DNA of 43,557 nt from Synechococcaceae cyanobacterium SM2_3_1 (GTDB taxonomy: Bacteria > Cyanobacteriota > Cyanobacteriia > Thermostichales > Thermostichaceae), in NCBI GenBank assembly GCA_012030715.1, contig JAAUUJ010000013.1:1-43557 (forward strand). Direction: 5' to 3'. Below the pieces are notes generated by a model. It did not search any database and was not told where the DNA came from. It worked only from the letters and a program-made list of their open reading frames with translations. The position numbers and the translations under genes were made by a program. Positions 1 through 8,687 of the stretch are shown one piece after another (within the stretch, counting starts at the first letter, position 1; each line of letters starts with the position of its first letter).

Positions 1-73
1 GGCGTCGATCTTTGGGGGTGATCCATTGACTTAGCTGAACTTGCAGTTGACGATAGAGCAGGGGGACGGTCAT
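1..73 (-). CDS. 5' end of a probable transposase gene (partial, runs off the window)
   Basis: Reading the minus strand from an ATG at 73-71 gives an open frame of 24 codons to the window edge, beginning MTVPLLYRQLQ and continuing through LSQWITPKDRR. The short amphipathic start followed by SQWI.PKD.RH-like residues recalls the N-termini of cyanobacterial IS4/IS701-type transposases, but 24 residues are too few to be sure. No ribosome binding site is obvious, which is common for transposase genes. If correct, it places an insertion sequence at the left border of the nitrogen block. It could also be an unrelated gene start. Confidence 0.35.
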   Translation of the reverse strand, partial: MTVPLLYRQLQVQLSQWITPKDRR

Positions 74-316
74 TGGGTTTGTTGCTTGTGTGGAAACTTC
101 AGCATCCCATATCGTTCCCCACTCTGCCTCTCCTACCTCTCCCTCATCCTTGCTATATCTCGCTTTCAGGACTTTTCTGCACCACTAAGCGATTACCCAC
201 GGAAGTTGATCTACATCTCTACAGCAAAGGCATCCTTTCGGGAGAAATGCAGTGGGTTTCTGGGCATGGCCTTGCAAGGCAATAGCAAATGAGAATTTCA
301 TGAAAACAGGATTTTC
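74..316. other. Intergenic stretch without a recognisable gene
   Basis: Short open frames on both strands here give composition-biased peptides with no recognisable motif and no good ribosome binding sites. The stretch lies between the left-edge transposase start and the NtcA-type promoter at 317. It may include the end of that insertion sequence, but I see no clear terminal inverted repeat. Confidence 0.5.
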
Positions 317-358
317 GTAGCAGACAATACCGATCTTGAATTGACAGGTTGTTAGCGT
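317..358 (+). promoter_or_regulatory. NtcA-activated promoter (perfect consensus) upstream of amidase remnant
   Basis: GTAGCAGACAATAC at 317-330 matches the NtcA box GTA-N8-TAC exactly. A -10 element TAGCGT (TA-N3-T) starts at 353, exactly 22 nt after the box, which is the spacing of class II NtcA-activated promoters. The predicted transcript would start near 365, about 20 nt before the ATG at 385. NtcA is the cyanobacterial CRP-family activator that responds to 2-oxoglutarate under nitrogen limitation. The box is seen directly; activation is inferred. Confidence 0.85.
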
Positions 359-384
359 CAGCCTCAATCACAGTCGTACTCTCA

Positions 385-760
385 ATGACACTTAAACCAG
401 GGACACCAGAAGAAATTGCTCAGATTGCCGATCGATAGGTTCTCAACTTATCTCAGCAAGACCTTATTTCTTTTCAGGGACTTATTGCCGGATCATTGGG
501 TTCCTATGACCTTATTGATAGACTGACAGAACCCTCTTTCCCACTGAATTATGTTCGCACTTCTGGTTATCCCCCTGATCCCAAAGAAAGCCCCCTCAAT
601 GCCTGGCATTGGAAAAAAGATATCACGGGTACAGAGACTGGCAAGCTAAAGGGTAAGACTGTTGCCATTAAAGACAATATCTGTGTTTGATATCTGTCCA
701 TACTGGCAGGATGCCAAAATATTGCAAGCCGCCCATGCACTGGAACAACGGCGGCTCTAG
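385..760 (+). pseudogene. Amidase-signature family enzyme, internally deleted pseudogene
   Basis: From the ATG at 385 the frame reads like the N-terminus of an amidase-signature hydrolase (about 500 residues when intact), with PLNAWHWKKDI and then GKTVAIKDNICV, the segment carrying the catalytic Lys of the Ser-Ser-Lys triad. A TAG interrupts it at 436-438 (after ...AQIADR) and a TGA ends it at 688-690. Immediately after, in the +1 frame, 689-760 reads PYWQDAKILQAAHALE, which looks like the C-terminus of the same family. The whole catalytic core, over 1 kb, is missing. The octamer ATATCTGT occurs at 677-684 and 690-697, flanking the junction, which fits deletion between short repeats. The gene is dead but keeps a perfect NtcA promoter. 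Confidence 0.75.
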
Positions 761-806
761 CGCCTAAACTCAATCTCAATCCTTGGTCCTCAAGATTATC
801 AAGGCT

Positions 807-1499
807 ATGACTGCAAACACTGCTGCGGTTCCGATCAAGGCTCTCGCTTTCGATGCATATGGCACCCTCTTTGATGTGAACTCTGTCACAACCACAACCG
901 AGGAACTATTTCCTGGCTCCGGCAAGAAAATCAGCCAGATCTGGCGTCTGCAGCAGTTGCAATACACCTGGCTCCTCAGCTTAATGGGCCACCACCATGA
1001 TTTTTTCTGGGTAACAGAGCAAGCTCTACGCTTTGCCTGCCAGTCCCTCAACCTAGAGCTCGCAGATAGTAGCTTGCAGAGACTACTGGATCAGTATGGG
1101 AAGTTATCCACTTATCCAGAAGTCGCAACAGCATTGAAAACGCTTGGCGAACAATATTCTCTGGCAATCTTGTCAAATGGATCTCCAGCCATGCTCAGCA
1201 CTGTGGCAGCTAATGCTCAGCTTATTAATCTCTTCAGCCATATTCTCAGTGCAGAGCCAGCAGGGATCTTTAAGCCTAACCCAAAAGTCTATCAGCTTGC
1301 TGTTGATGCTTTTGGGTTCCCCGCATCAGAAATCGGTTTTGTTTCTTCTAATAATTGGGATGTCTCTGGGGCAAAAGCCTTTGGATTCCAGACTTATTGG
1401 CTGAATCGTTCTGGGCAACCTGGCCTAACATTGGGTTTTCCAGCTGATCATGTCTTTCAGAACATGTCCGATTTGGTAGCGATGCTGCAATTGCCCTAA
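807..1499 (+). CDS. Type II (S)-2-haloacid dehalogenase-like HAD hydrolase
   Basis: The 230-residue protein carries the HAD motifs in order: AFDAYGTLFD with nucleophile Asp16, LSNGSP (motif II), the Lys of FKPNPKVY (motif III), and SSNNWDVSGAKAFGF (motif IV). The SSN.WD..GA..FGF signature is typical of type II L-2-haloacid dehalogenases (EC 3.8.1.2), which hydrolyse 2-haloacids to 2-hydroxyacids. Phosphatase activity cannot be excluded from sequence. I chose the ATG at 807 over an in-frame TTG at 783 because homologues begin a few residues before IKALAFD. It follows the amidase remnant in the same direction with a 46-nt gap, so it is probably transcribed from the NtcA promoter at 317. Confidence 0.8.
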   Translation: MTANTAAVPIKALAFDAYGTLFDVNSVTTTTEELFPGSGKKISQIWRLQQLQYTWLLSLMGHHHDFFWVTEQALRFACQSLNLELADSSLQRLLDQYGKLSTYPEVATALKTLGEQYSLAILSNGSPAMLSTVAANAQLINLFSHILSAEPAGIFKPNPKVYQLAVDAFGFPASEIGFVSSNNWDVSGAKAFGFQTYWLNRSGQPGLTLGFPADHVFQNMSDLVAMLQLP

Positions 1500-1691
1500 T
1501 TGTGCTTTCTAGAAAAAAGTTGATTAGTATACAATCTATCCTGAAATCCTATAGAGAATAGGCTATGGAATACATCCTTTTTTTGGATCGCACATCGCAA
1601 AAAACTGGCTCCTCATCAATTGATTAGGATGCAACAGTGTCAACATACTAGCAGTCAGTTAAAAACGAAAGAAAAAAGAAAACCAATTTAA

Positions 1692-1733
1692 GTATCAGCT
1701 GCTACAAAGCGCTAGCGCAATGATTGTTAGGCT
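1692..1733 (+). promoter_or_regulatory. NtcA-activated promoter of the urt operon (perfect consensus)
   Basis: GTATCAGCTGCTAC at 1692-1705 is an exact GTA-N8-TAC NtcA box. TAGGCT (TA-N3-T) follows at 1728-1733 after exactly 22 nt. The predicted transcript starts about 92 nt upstream of urtA. NtcA control of urt operons is established in cyanobacteria. The rest of the 332-base gap (1500-1831) is A+T-rich and shows no gene. Confidence 0.9.
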
Positions 1734-1831
1734 GACAGCTACTTATGGGCAAAACATTCACAGGATCTGTTCGGGATTGAGATAGGCATCCTGAGTCCTG
1801 GAGTAAGGTTTTAAATTGTGAGGCTTCTTAG

Positions 1832-3085
1832 ATGAAACGGCGATCTTTTGTTCAGTCTGCATCTGCCACAATGGCAGGCTTAAGCCTGTCTTATCTTGCT
1901 AGACAAGCAAAGGCCCAAGAGGGGGATATCAAAGTCGGAGTTCTCTTCTCACTCACTGGTGGTCTAGCTATTGTCGAAAAGTCACTGAGTGACGCTACCT
2001 TGATGGCCATTGAAGAGATCAACGCAGCAGGTGGTATCAACGGCAGCCAGATTGTTCCCATTGTTGAGGACGGGGCTTCTGACACGAAGGTCTTTGCTGA
2101 AAAAGCCCGTAAGCTTGTGATCAGAGATAAGGTGGCAACCGTTTTTGGTTGTTACACTTCTGCCAGCCGCAAAGCTGTCTTACCTGTTTTCGAACAGCGG
2201 AACCACCTCCTCTACTACCCTACTTACTATGAGGGACGAGAGTGCTCTCTCAACGTCATCTATACAGGTGCGGTCCCCAACCAACAGCAAGCAAACTTTG
2301 TCCCCTGGATCATGGAGAACTTGAATGCTAAGAAGTTCTTTATTGTGGGATCAAACTACATTTATCCCAAAGAAATGTCCCGAGTTTGCCAGATCTTACT
2401 GAAAGAAAACGGTGGCGAGGCAGTCGCGGATGAATATTTGCCTTTAGGTCATAGTGAGTGGGCGCCTCTGGTCAACAAGATCAAAGAAGTGAAGCCAGAT
2501 GTCGTCTACTCAAACGTTGTCGGTGACTCGGTTGTTGCCTTTTACAGAGAATTTAAGAACCAGGGCTTTACGCCTGAGACACTTCCCATCTGTGCAACTG
2601 TAACCAGTGAAATTGAAGTCGCAGCGATGGGACCTGAGTTTGCTGCAGGTCATTACACGTCCTTCCCCTACTTCCAGGCCATTGACTCTAGCGTCAACCA
2701 AGCATGGGTTAGTCGGGTGAAAGACAAATTTGGTCAGGATGCCGTAACGCACCATGCTATGGAATGTTCCTACTGGCAGGTTTACATCTTTAAGCAAGCG
2801 GTTGAGCAGGCTGGATCTCTAGAACCTGCCGCGATTCGAGAGGCAACGCTCGGACAAGAGTACGACGCACCAGTCGGCAAAGTCCGGATCGATGAGAATG
2901 CCCACGCCTACTTAACCCCCCGTATTGCCCAGACTCAACCGGATGGCCAGTTCCAGGTAGTAAATGCCTTTGATGAGCCCTTAAAGCCCCTGCCTTACTC
3001 TGCTTACGGTGAAACAGCAGACAATCTATTCTGCACCTCAACAGGCGCCGATCCAGAAAAGGTGAGAGGTATCACAGAATCTTGA
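1832..3085 (+). CDS. urtA: Urea ABC transporter, periplasmic urea-binding protein UrtA
   Basis: The 417-residue protein is the extracytoplasmic solute-binding subunit of the high-affinity urea transporter. It opens with a twin-arginine-like export signal (MKRRSFVQ, a hydrophobic stretch, then AKAQ near residue 29). The mature part is a type I periplasmic binding fold of the branched-chain amino acid/urea/amide class (KVGVLFSLTGGLAIVEKSL, DAPVGKVRIDENAH). It is the first gene of urtABCDE and lies about 92 nt behind a consensus NtcA promoter. GTGAGG at 1818-1823 can serve as ribosome binding site. The length is close to the usual 420-430. Confidence 0.95.
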   Translation: MKRRSFVQSASATMAGLSLSYLARQAKAQEGDIKVGVLFSLTGGLAIVEKSLSDATLMAIEEINAAGGINGSQIVPIVEDGASDTKVFAEKARKLVIRDKVATVFGCYTSASRKAVLPVFEQRNHLLYYPTYYEGRECSLNVIYTGAVPNQQQANFVPWIMENLNAKKFFIVGSNYIYPKEMSRVCQILLKENGGEAVADEYLPLGHSEWAPLVNKIKEVKPDVVYSNVVGDSVVAFYREFKNQGFTPETLPICATVTSEIEVAAMGPEFAAGHYTSFPYFQAIDSSVNQAWVSRVKDKFGQDAVTHHAMECSYWQVYIFKQAVEQAGSLEPAAIREATLGQEYDAPVGKVRIDENAHAYLTPRIAQTQPDGQFQVVNAFDEPLKPLPYSAYGETADNLFCTSTGADPEKVRGITES

Positions 3086-3172
3086 TCTGCTGAGTTTTCT
3101 AGTTGTTTTCTCGGCAGTAGGTGGCCCTGCTGCTGTAGAACTTTCCGCTCGCTGTTGTTACCTTCTGAATCT

Positions 3173-4030
3173 ATGCTCGGCAGTATTATTACGGGTCTCA
3201 GTATCGGCTCTATCTTTCTGTTAGTTGCCCTGGGACTGACGGTTATCTACGGCAGTATGGGCGTGATCAACATGGCCCATGGTGAGTTGATCATGCTTGG
3301 GGCCTATGGGGCAGTTTTTGCCGAGAAGTATCTCAGCATTCCGTTTCTGCTCTGCTTACCTCTGGCTTTTATGATCACAGGCTTCATTGGCATGTTGATG
3401 GAGGTGTTGATCGTGAAGCCTCTCTACCACAGGCTGCAGGATACGTTACTGGCCACCTGGGGTGTAGGAATTGTGATTCAACAGATTATCCGCCTTACTT
3501 TTGGCCCTGGATTACAGAACCTGACAGTGCCTGAGTATCTGATTAACCAGGTGCAAGTTTTTGGGTTGAGTCTGCAGCCTTTTAGGATCTCCATCTTCCT
3601 CCTTTCTTTGATCCTGGTTGGATTAGTTGTCTTCCTGCTTTTCAGAACTGACTTTGGTACCCAGTTAAGAGCAGTTACCCAAAATGCGGAGATCTCTGCC
3701 TGCAACGGGATCAACGTCAATCGTGTCAAGTCACTGACGTTTGCACTTGGGTCAGGGCTAGCAGGCATAGCAGGTGTGATGTTAGGAGGCTTGAAAAACG
3801 TCAGTCCCACAATGGGCACACCTTATGTGGTTGATGCGTTTATTACCGTTGTTGTCGGAGGAGTCAGTTCCTTGGTGGGAACGGTGGCTAGTGCAGGAGT
3901 TCTGGGACAGATCAATGCCATTGTTGCCTGGCTGAGTAACGATGTCTTGGCCAAAGCTGCACTATTTGGATTAACAATCATCATCATTCGATTCCGACCC
4001 AACGGCCTTTTTGCTTTCAAAGGTCGGTAA
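3173..4030 (+). CDS. urtB: Urea ABC transporter permease UrtB
   Basis: The 285-residue inner-membrane permease is of the LivH family, with many hydrophobic segments and the family pattern VIYGSMGVINMAHGELIMLG near the N-terminus and FRPNGLFAFKGR at the end. Together with UrtC it forms the urea channel. The frame is open from a TTG at 3155, but the ATG at 3173 gives the usual LivH N-terminus (MLGSIITGLSIGSIFLL), so I start there. It lies 87 nt after urtA and ahead of urtC. Confidence 0.93.
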   Translation: MLGSIITGLSIGSIFLLVALGLTVIYGSMGVINMAHGELIMLGAYGAVFAEKYLSIPFLLCLPLAFMITGFIGMLMEVLIVKPLYHRLQDTLLATWGVGIVIQQIIRLTFGPGLQNLTVPEYLINQVQVFGLSLQPFRISIFLLSLILVGLVVFLLFRTDFGTQLRAVTQNAEISACNGINVNRVKSLTFALGSGLAGIAGVMLGGLKNVSPTMGTPYVVDAFITVVVGGVSSLVGTVASAGVLGQINAIVAWLSNDVLAKAALFGLTIIIIRFRPNGLFAFKGR

Positions 4031-4086
4031 AAGGTTTGGTTAAAAAAACTCACTTCCCTGGTGGTAAAGAGAAGGATCCTGACGTT

Positions 4087-5223
4087 ATGGGTAAAGCTAT
4101 TCTTTGGCGAATTTTCCCAGTGCCACACCTGATCTTTGGTTTCTTGATCCTGCTCGTTCCCTTGGTAATGGGCGACGATGTTTTTTGGTTAAATCGACTT
4201 GCCACTTACCTGGTTTACGGTATGGTGGCTCTTTCCATCAGCCTTTGCTGGGGTAACAGTGGCATTCTGAGCCTGGGTCAGGGGGGATTTTTTGGGTTGG
4301 GTGCCTATGCGATGGCAATGTCTTTAAAGTTACTCAGCCCTGCTAGTGATCAAGGCAGTGGTCTCCCCATTCCTGATTTCATTTTTTGGAATGTGCCCCC
4401 TGGTCAGGAACCCACACTGCCATGGCTCTGGATCCCTTTTCAGAGTCAGTGGTTTGGAGTTTTTGCAGCTATTGCTGTGCCCGCCATTCTTGCAGCGATT
4501 CTCGGATGGTTTATCTTTTCGGGTGGAGTGACTGGCGTTTTTGTTTCCATCATCACTCTCTCTTCTGTTGTAATCCTCAACTTGATCTTAGTGGATCAGC
4601 AGGCGATCACAAATGGATTTAATGGATTGACAGATTTGGCCTTCTTTCAAGTTGGTTCGTTTACATTTGATCCTTTCTCTCGAAGTGTCTATTTTCTAGT
4701 TGCAGGTGTACTCTTGGCTTGTTTGTTTGCATCAAATGCACTATTAAATACTCGCATGGGGTTAATCTTTCGAGCAATTCAGGCAGATGAGCGGCGTGTA
4801 AGCTACTTTAAATATGATGTCTCACTCTATAAGATAGCGGCCTACGTAATCGCTTCTGCCATGGCCGGACTAGCAGGTGCACTTTACGTCATCTGTGCTG
4901 AGTTTGCTAATCCTACACTTACAGAGTTGAGCCTGAGCATCTCGTTTGTCATTTGGTCAGCAGTAGGAGGCCGGACCTCATTGCTAGGTTCAACATTAGG
5001 AGGTATTTCCATCAATCTCACTCAGAGTCTTTTGAGTGAGAACGAGCTTTTCCTTAATATCTGGCAGCTCATCATTGGCTTATTATTTATTGTTATTGTC
5101 CTCTTTCTTCCCAACGGACTAACGGATCTTGTCCACAAGATCTGGAGTTTGATCAGACGTCCTCGGGTACCTGCAACTCAGTTGATTGTTAAAAGACCAG
5201 ATAAGGCTCATTCGTTACCATAG
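4087..5223 (+). CDS. urtC: Urea ABC transporter permease UrtC
   Basis: The 378-residue LivM-type permease is the second membrane subunit of the urea transporter. It shows about ten hydrophobic segments and the family pattern GNSGILSLGQGGFFGLGAYAM. The open frame extends to a TTG at 4036, but AGAAGGA just upstream of the ATG at 4087 is a good ribosome binding site, so the shorter form is preferred. The C-terminus (LFLPNGLTDLV) is typical. The gap to urtD is 39 nt. Confidence 0.92.
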   Translation: MGKAILWRIFPVPHLIFGFLILLVPLVMGDDVFWLNRLATYLVYGMVALSISLCWGNSGILSLGQGGFFGLGAYAMAMSLKLLSPASDQGSGLPIPDFIFWNVPPGQEPTLPWLWIPFQSQWFGVFAAIAVPAILAAILGWFIFSGGVTGVFVSIITLSSVVILNLILVDQQAITNGFNGLTDLAFFQVGSFTFDPFSRSVYFLVAGVLLACLFASNALLNTRMGLIFRAIQADERRVSYFKYDVSLYKIAAYVIASAMAGLAGALYVICAEFANPTLTELSLSISFVIWSAVGGRTSLLGSTLGGISINLTQSLLSENELFLNIWQLIIGLLFIVIVLFLPNGLTDLVHKIWSLIRRPRVPATQLIVKRPDKAHSLP

Positions 5224-5262
5224 TAAGCCCATCAACTGCCGCCAATTTCGAGATGATTTCTT

Positions 5263-5982
5263 ATGTCTTCACTACCATTACCTCAACAAACAGTTACTCC
5301 GTCATCTAACACTGCTTCTCCTATTCTCGCAATCAAGGGATTAGAGGTTTCCTTTGGTGGTTTTAAGGCAGTCAACGGACTTGATCTCACCATTGTCAAA
5401 GGTGAGACGCGAGTCTTAATTGGGGCTAATGGTGCTGGCAAAACCACAACAATGGATCTGATATCTGGTAAGACTAAGTCTACTGGTGGAGCAGTTTATT
5501 TTAAAGGCACCAACATTACAAACTGGCCGCCTCACAGAATATCCCGTATTGGCATTGGCCGTAAGTTTCAAATACCCAGTGTTTTTAAGGATCTCTCAAT
5601 TGCAGAGAATATTCGAGTTGCCCTCTGTCCAAATCCTGGTCTTTTCTATGCAATCAGTCACTGGATCTGGGATAAAGATGTTGCACGCATAGAAGAAATT
5701 CTTAGTCAGGTAGGGCTCCTTGATGTTCGTTTTCAACAAGCTAAGTATCTATCCCATGGCCAGACGCAATGGCTAGAGATTGGTATGGTCCTAGCACAGG
5801 ATCCAGATTTAATCTTGTTGGATGAGCCCACTGCCGGTATGACAAGACAAGAAACGGGCAGAACAGCTGAGATCATTAATTCCCTAGAAGGCATTCATAC
5901 GATCCTGGTGGTTGAGCATGATATGACCTTTGTGCGTGATATTTGTAATGTCATCACAGTGATGCATCAAGGGAAAAATTAG
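5263..5982 (+). CDS. urtD: Urea ABC transporter ATPase UrtD, C-terminus cut by a frameshift
   Basis: LivG-type ATPase of the urea transporter. Walker A GANGAGKT is at residues 54-61, the signature is LSHGQ, Walker B LILLDEPTAG, and the switch His lies in VVEHDM. The literal frame stops at TAG 5980-5982 after HQGKN. In the -1 frame the next bases read LAEGTVDQIEKDPYVIEAYLG and end at TAA 6063-6065, overlapping the urtE start by 8 nt; this is exactly the expected UrtD tail. Adding one base in the A-run at 5974-5978 restores the full 267-residue protein. Only the last 27 or so residues are affected. A sequencing error is the simplest reading; a real mutation or ribosomal slippage remains possible. 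Confidence 0.9.
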   Translation: MSSLPLPQQTVTPSSNTASPILAIKGLEVSFGGFKAVNGLDLTIVKGETRVLIGANGAGKTTTMDLISGKTKSTGGAVYFKGTNITNWPPHRISRIGIGRKFQIPSVFKDLSIAENIRVALCPNPGLFYAISHWIWDKDVARIEEILSQVGLLDVRFQQAKYLSHGQTQWLEIGMVLAQDPDLILLDEPTAGMTRQETGRTAEIINSLEGIHTILVVEHDMTFVRDICNVITVMHQGKN

Positions 5983-6057
5983 CAGAAGGAACTGTGGATC
6001 AAATTGAGAAAGATCCATATGTGATTGAAGCATACCTGGGTAGTGGAGGGATCACCC

Positions 6058-6753
6058 ATGCTTAATCTCGATCAAGTTGACTCTTTTTATGGCAATAGCC
6101 ACATTCTTCATGGCATTACGCTCGGGGTTGAGGAAGGAAGTATCTTTACAATTCTTGGTCGCAATGGGATGGGTAAGACAACCCTTTTGAAGACAATCAT
6201 GGGTCTCACAGATCATGTTCGAGGTGTGATCAAACTTAGCAATCAGGTGATCTCAAGCTTACCAACATATCAACGAGCTCGTTCTGGTTTTGCCTATGTA
6301 CCCCAGGGACGAGAAATTATTAACCAATTTACTGTCCGTGAGAACATATTAATGGGTTGTTATGCCCGCCCAGATCATCAAAAGGAATTACCTGAATTTG
6401 CTCTAGACATTTTTCCCTACTTACGAGAGAATTTAAACCGGCGGGCAGGTTTATTATCTGGTGGCCAGCAACAGCAACTTGCGATAGCTCGAGCTTTAGC
6501 ATCACAACCTAAGATCTTATTACTGGATGAGCCAACAGAAGGGATTCAGCCAAATATTGTTGAGCAGATTGAACATGCGATCATTCGACTTAACCAGGAA
6601 TTTAAGCTGACAATTTTATTGGTCGAGCAGAATGTCAAATTTGCTCGTAAAGCTTCTAGCCACTTTGTTATGATGAACAATGGCTATGTCGCAATAGGAG
6701 GACCAGCCGCAGAATTAACTGATGAGGTTGTGCATAAGTTTATGACTGTATAA
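6058..6753 (+). CDS. urtE: Urea ABC transporter ATPase UrtE
   Basis: The 231-residue LivF-type ATPase is the second nucleotide-binding subunit of the urea transporter. Walker A is GRNGMGKT, the signature LSGGQQQQ and Walker B ILLLDEPTEGIQPNIVEQI. I use the ATG at 6058 (MLNLDQVDSFYG) because GGAGGG lies at 6045-6050 and the frame upstream of it belongs to the urtD tail; an upstream TTG at 6025 is rejected. Last gene of the urt operon. Confidence 0.94.
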   Translation: MLNLDQVDSFYGNSHILHGITLGVEEGSIFTILGRNGMGKTTLLKTIMGLTDHVRGVIKLSNQVISSLPTYQRARSGFAYVPQGREIINQFTVRENILMGCYARPDHQKELPEFALDIFPYLRENLNRRAGLLSGGQQQQLAIARALASQPKILLLDEPTEGIQPNIVEQIEHAIIRLNQEFKLTILLVEQNVKFARKASSHFVMMNNGYVAIGGPAAELTDEVVHKFMTV

Positions 6754-6792
6754 ATATTTTCTGTTGGTCAAATAGACTAGCATTAAATTATC

Positions 6793-6834
6793 GTATCAGT
6801 AGTTACAAACACAGTCTCATCTGAGTGATAAGGT
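6793..6834 (+). promoter_or_regulatory. NtcA-activated promoter of amiE (perfect consensus)
   Basis: GTATCAGTAGTTAC at 6793-6806 is an exact NtcA box. TAAGGT (TA-N3-T) sits at 6829-6834 after exactly 22 nt. The first seven bases (GTATCAG) are shared with the urtA box. The predicted start site is near 6841, about 70 nt before the amiE ATG. The site makes amiE an independent nitrogen-controlled unit rather than an extension of urt. Confidence 0.9.
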
Positions 6835-6910
6835 CTAAACGAGGGTTTAATGGCAAACTCTAAAAACCCTACTTACTTTTGCATGTCCTAGATATAAATA
6901 GGAGAGTGAC

Positions 6911-7963
6911 ATGGCTTTTCATGGTGATATTTCCTCCAGCGATGATGCAGTAGGAGTTGCCGTTGTAAATTACAAAATGCCTCGACTGCATACTCGTGAT
7001 GAGGTGATGGAGAATTGTAAAAATCTCGCCAACATGATCAGCGGGATGAAATTAGGTCTACCAGGGATGGATCTGGCCATCTTCCCTGAGTACTCAACCC
7101 ATGGCATCATGTACGACTTCAAAGAAATGATGGATACAGCGGTCGATATCCCTGGTCCTGAGACTGATGTCTTGGCTGAAGCGTGCGTGCGCAACAAAGT
7201 CTGGGGTGTTTTCTCCCTCACCGGAGAGAAGCATGAGGAGCATCCTGCAAAGGTACCTTACAACACCCTGATCCTGATGAATGATAAGGGTGAAGTGGTA
7301 CAGAAGTATCGCAAGATTATGCCGTGGACACCCATTGAAGGTTGGTATCCCGGCAACTGCACCTATGTTAGTGAAGGTCCCAAAGGTCTGAAAATCAGCC
7401 TGATCATTTGTGACGATGGCAATTACCCTGAGATCTGGCGTGACTGTGCCATGAAGGGTGCTGAGCTGATCGTCCGTTGCCAGGGTTATATGTACCCAGC
7501 TAAAGAGCAACAGATCTTGGTGGCTAAGGCAATGGCCTGGATGAACAACGTCTACGTGGCTGTTGCCAATGCTGCTGGCTTTGATGGCGTTTATAGCTAC
7601 TTTGGACATTCCTCTCTGGTCAGCTTTGATGGTCGCACATTAGGTGAGACCGGAGAAGAGGAAAACGGCGTTCAGTACGCTGCTCTCTCTAAGTTTGCCA
7701 TCCGTGACTTCCGCAAGAATGCCCAGTCTCAAAACCACCTCTTCAAGCTGTTGCACCGTGGCTACACTGGCTTGATCAACTCTGGGGAGGGTGATGAAGG
7801 CGTTGCCCGCTGCCCATATGATTTCTACCGCAACTGGGTCCTTCAGGAGGAAGAGACTAAGAAAATGGTGGAATCGATTACCCGCCCCGCTGTTGGGACT
7901 TCCGAGTGTCCTGTGAAAGGGATTCCTTCTGAAAAGAGAGAAGCTACACCTGCTTTGACATAA
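6911..7963 (+). CDS. amiE: Aliphatic amidase (acylamide amidohydrolase)
   Basis: The 350-residue cytoplasmic enzyme of the nitrilase superfamily hydrolyses short-chain amides to carboxylate plus ammonia (EC 3.5.1.4). It aligns throughout with Pseudomonas AmiE, including HGDISSS near the start and [20 protein letters not shown]. The Glu-Lys-Cys triad is present: Glu60 in FPEY, Lys135 in YRKIMPW and Cys167 in IICDDGN. The close paralogue formamidase (AmiF) is a less likely alternative. ATAGGAGA precedes the ATG at a good distance. Its NtcA promoter and its position between urt and ure suggest that amides are used as a nitrogen source. Such close similarity to a proteobacterial enzyme fits lateral transfer. 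Confidence 0.93.
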   Translation: MAFHGDISSSDDAVGVAVVNYKMPRLHTRDEVMENCKNLANMISGMKLGLPGMDLAIFPEYSTHGIMYDFKEMMDTAVDIPGPETDVLAEACVRNKVWGVFSLTGEKHEEHPAKVPYNTLILMNDKGEVVQKYRKIMPWTPIEGWYPGNCTYVSEGPKGLKISLIICDDGNYPEIWRDCAMKGAELIVRCQGYMYPAKEQQILVAKAMAWMNNVYVAVANAAGFDGVYSYFGHSSLVSFDGRTLGETGEEENGVQYAALSKFAIRDFRKNAQSQNHLFKLLHRGYTGLINSGEGDEGVARCPYDFYRNWVLQEEETKKMVESITRPAVGTSECPVKGIPSEKREATPALT

Positions 7964-8048
7964 GCGCCCACAAGCTGACTGAACTCCCAAGTTTGTTCCT
8001 GTCTGTGAGGTTCATCAGCAATGATGGGCCTCTTTCCTTTGTCGCAGC

Positions 8049-8687
8049 TTATGCCCAGATCACTTTTACCAAAGCCTCATATGCATGTTTGATTATTAAA
8101 AATCCTTCGTGGGATCCTCCTACATCAGGGTGGTGTGCTTTGCTGAGTTTACGAAAGGTTTTTTTCAGAAGATCCAGATCTGGAATGCTACTTAAGCCAA
8201 GTATATGCAAGTGTCGATCAAGATCTCTTCCCTGGCGACCATAGAGTGCTTGCCAAAGTTCTGAGAGTTTTTGTGCCGAAGCTTCTTGAATATCCTCTTC
8301 TGGCTCGTCCCATTGAAAAGGCGTTAGTTGCGGGTCATAAATTTGGGCTTCAGGATCAAGGCAATAGTAGCTATTCGCATAGACTCGAATTGGGCCATCA
8401 ACCTCTTCAATCTGAGTGCCCATACCAATACAAATGAGGTGACCGGCTTCTAATGCGCTTCGTTGTAAGAGGATCTGTTCTTCATTACCCAGATCCACTC
8501 GAAATTGCTGTGCTGATCTTTCTACAATAGGGTGTGAGACAACCCATCGCTCCTTCTGTCTGAAAATACGGCGTTGCCACAGTGCCTGAGTCTTGCCCTT
8601 CTCCCAGGGACCAAAGGTGACCTGGACCCTGAGCTTGATCCTATAAACCCAGCAGGGATCAACAGGTATGTCAGACTGCGCTCTCAT
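8049..8687 (-). CDS. Conserved protein with C-terminal J-like domain
   Basis: The 212-residue protein has no signal peptide or membrane segment. Its last 60 residues form a J-domain-like helix pair with the diagnostic HPD at 186-188 (LSKAHHPDVGGSHEGF), so it could stimulate an Hsp70 (DnaK). The first 150 residues have no function I recognise; the DUF-like region contains a Glu-rich patch (WDEPEEDIQE). It is divergent from the urease cluster and convergent with amiE. Start at the ATG 8687. Confidence 0.7.
   Translation of the reverse strand: MRAQSDIPVDPCWVYRIKLRVQVTFGPWEKGKTQALWQRRIFRQKERWVVSHPIVERSAQQFRVDLGNEEQILLQRSALEAGHLICIGMGTQIEEVDGPIRVYANSYYCLDPEAQIYDPQLTPFQWDEPEEDIQEASAQKLSELWQALYGRQGRDLDRHLHILGLSSIPDLDLLKKTFRKLSKAHHPDVGGSHEGFLIIKHAYEALVKVIWA

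Noticed and set aside
41-367. Overlapping short open frames of 60-83 residues
   Set aside because: No ribosome binding site, no motif, and low-complexity composition; not convincing genes.
5971-5984. Programmed -1 frameshifting as explanation for urtD
   Set aside because: GGGAAAAAT is not a good X-XXY-YYZ slippery heptamer in the reading frame, and similar indels occur in many other genes here.
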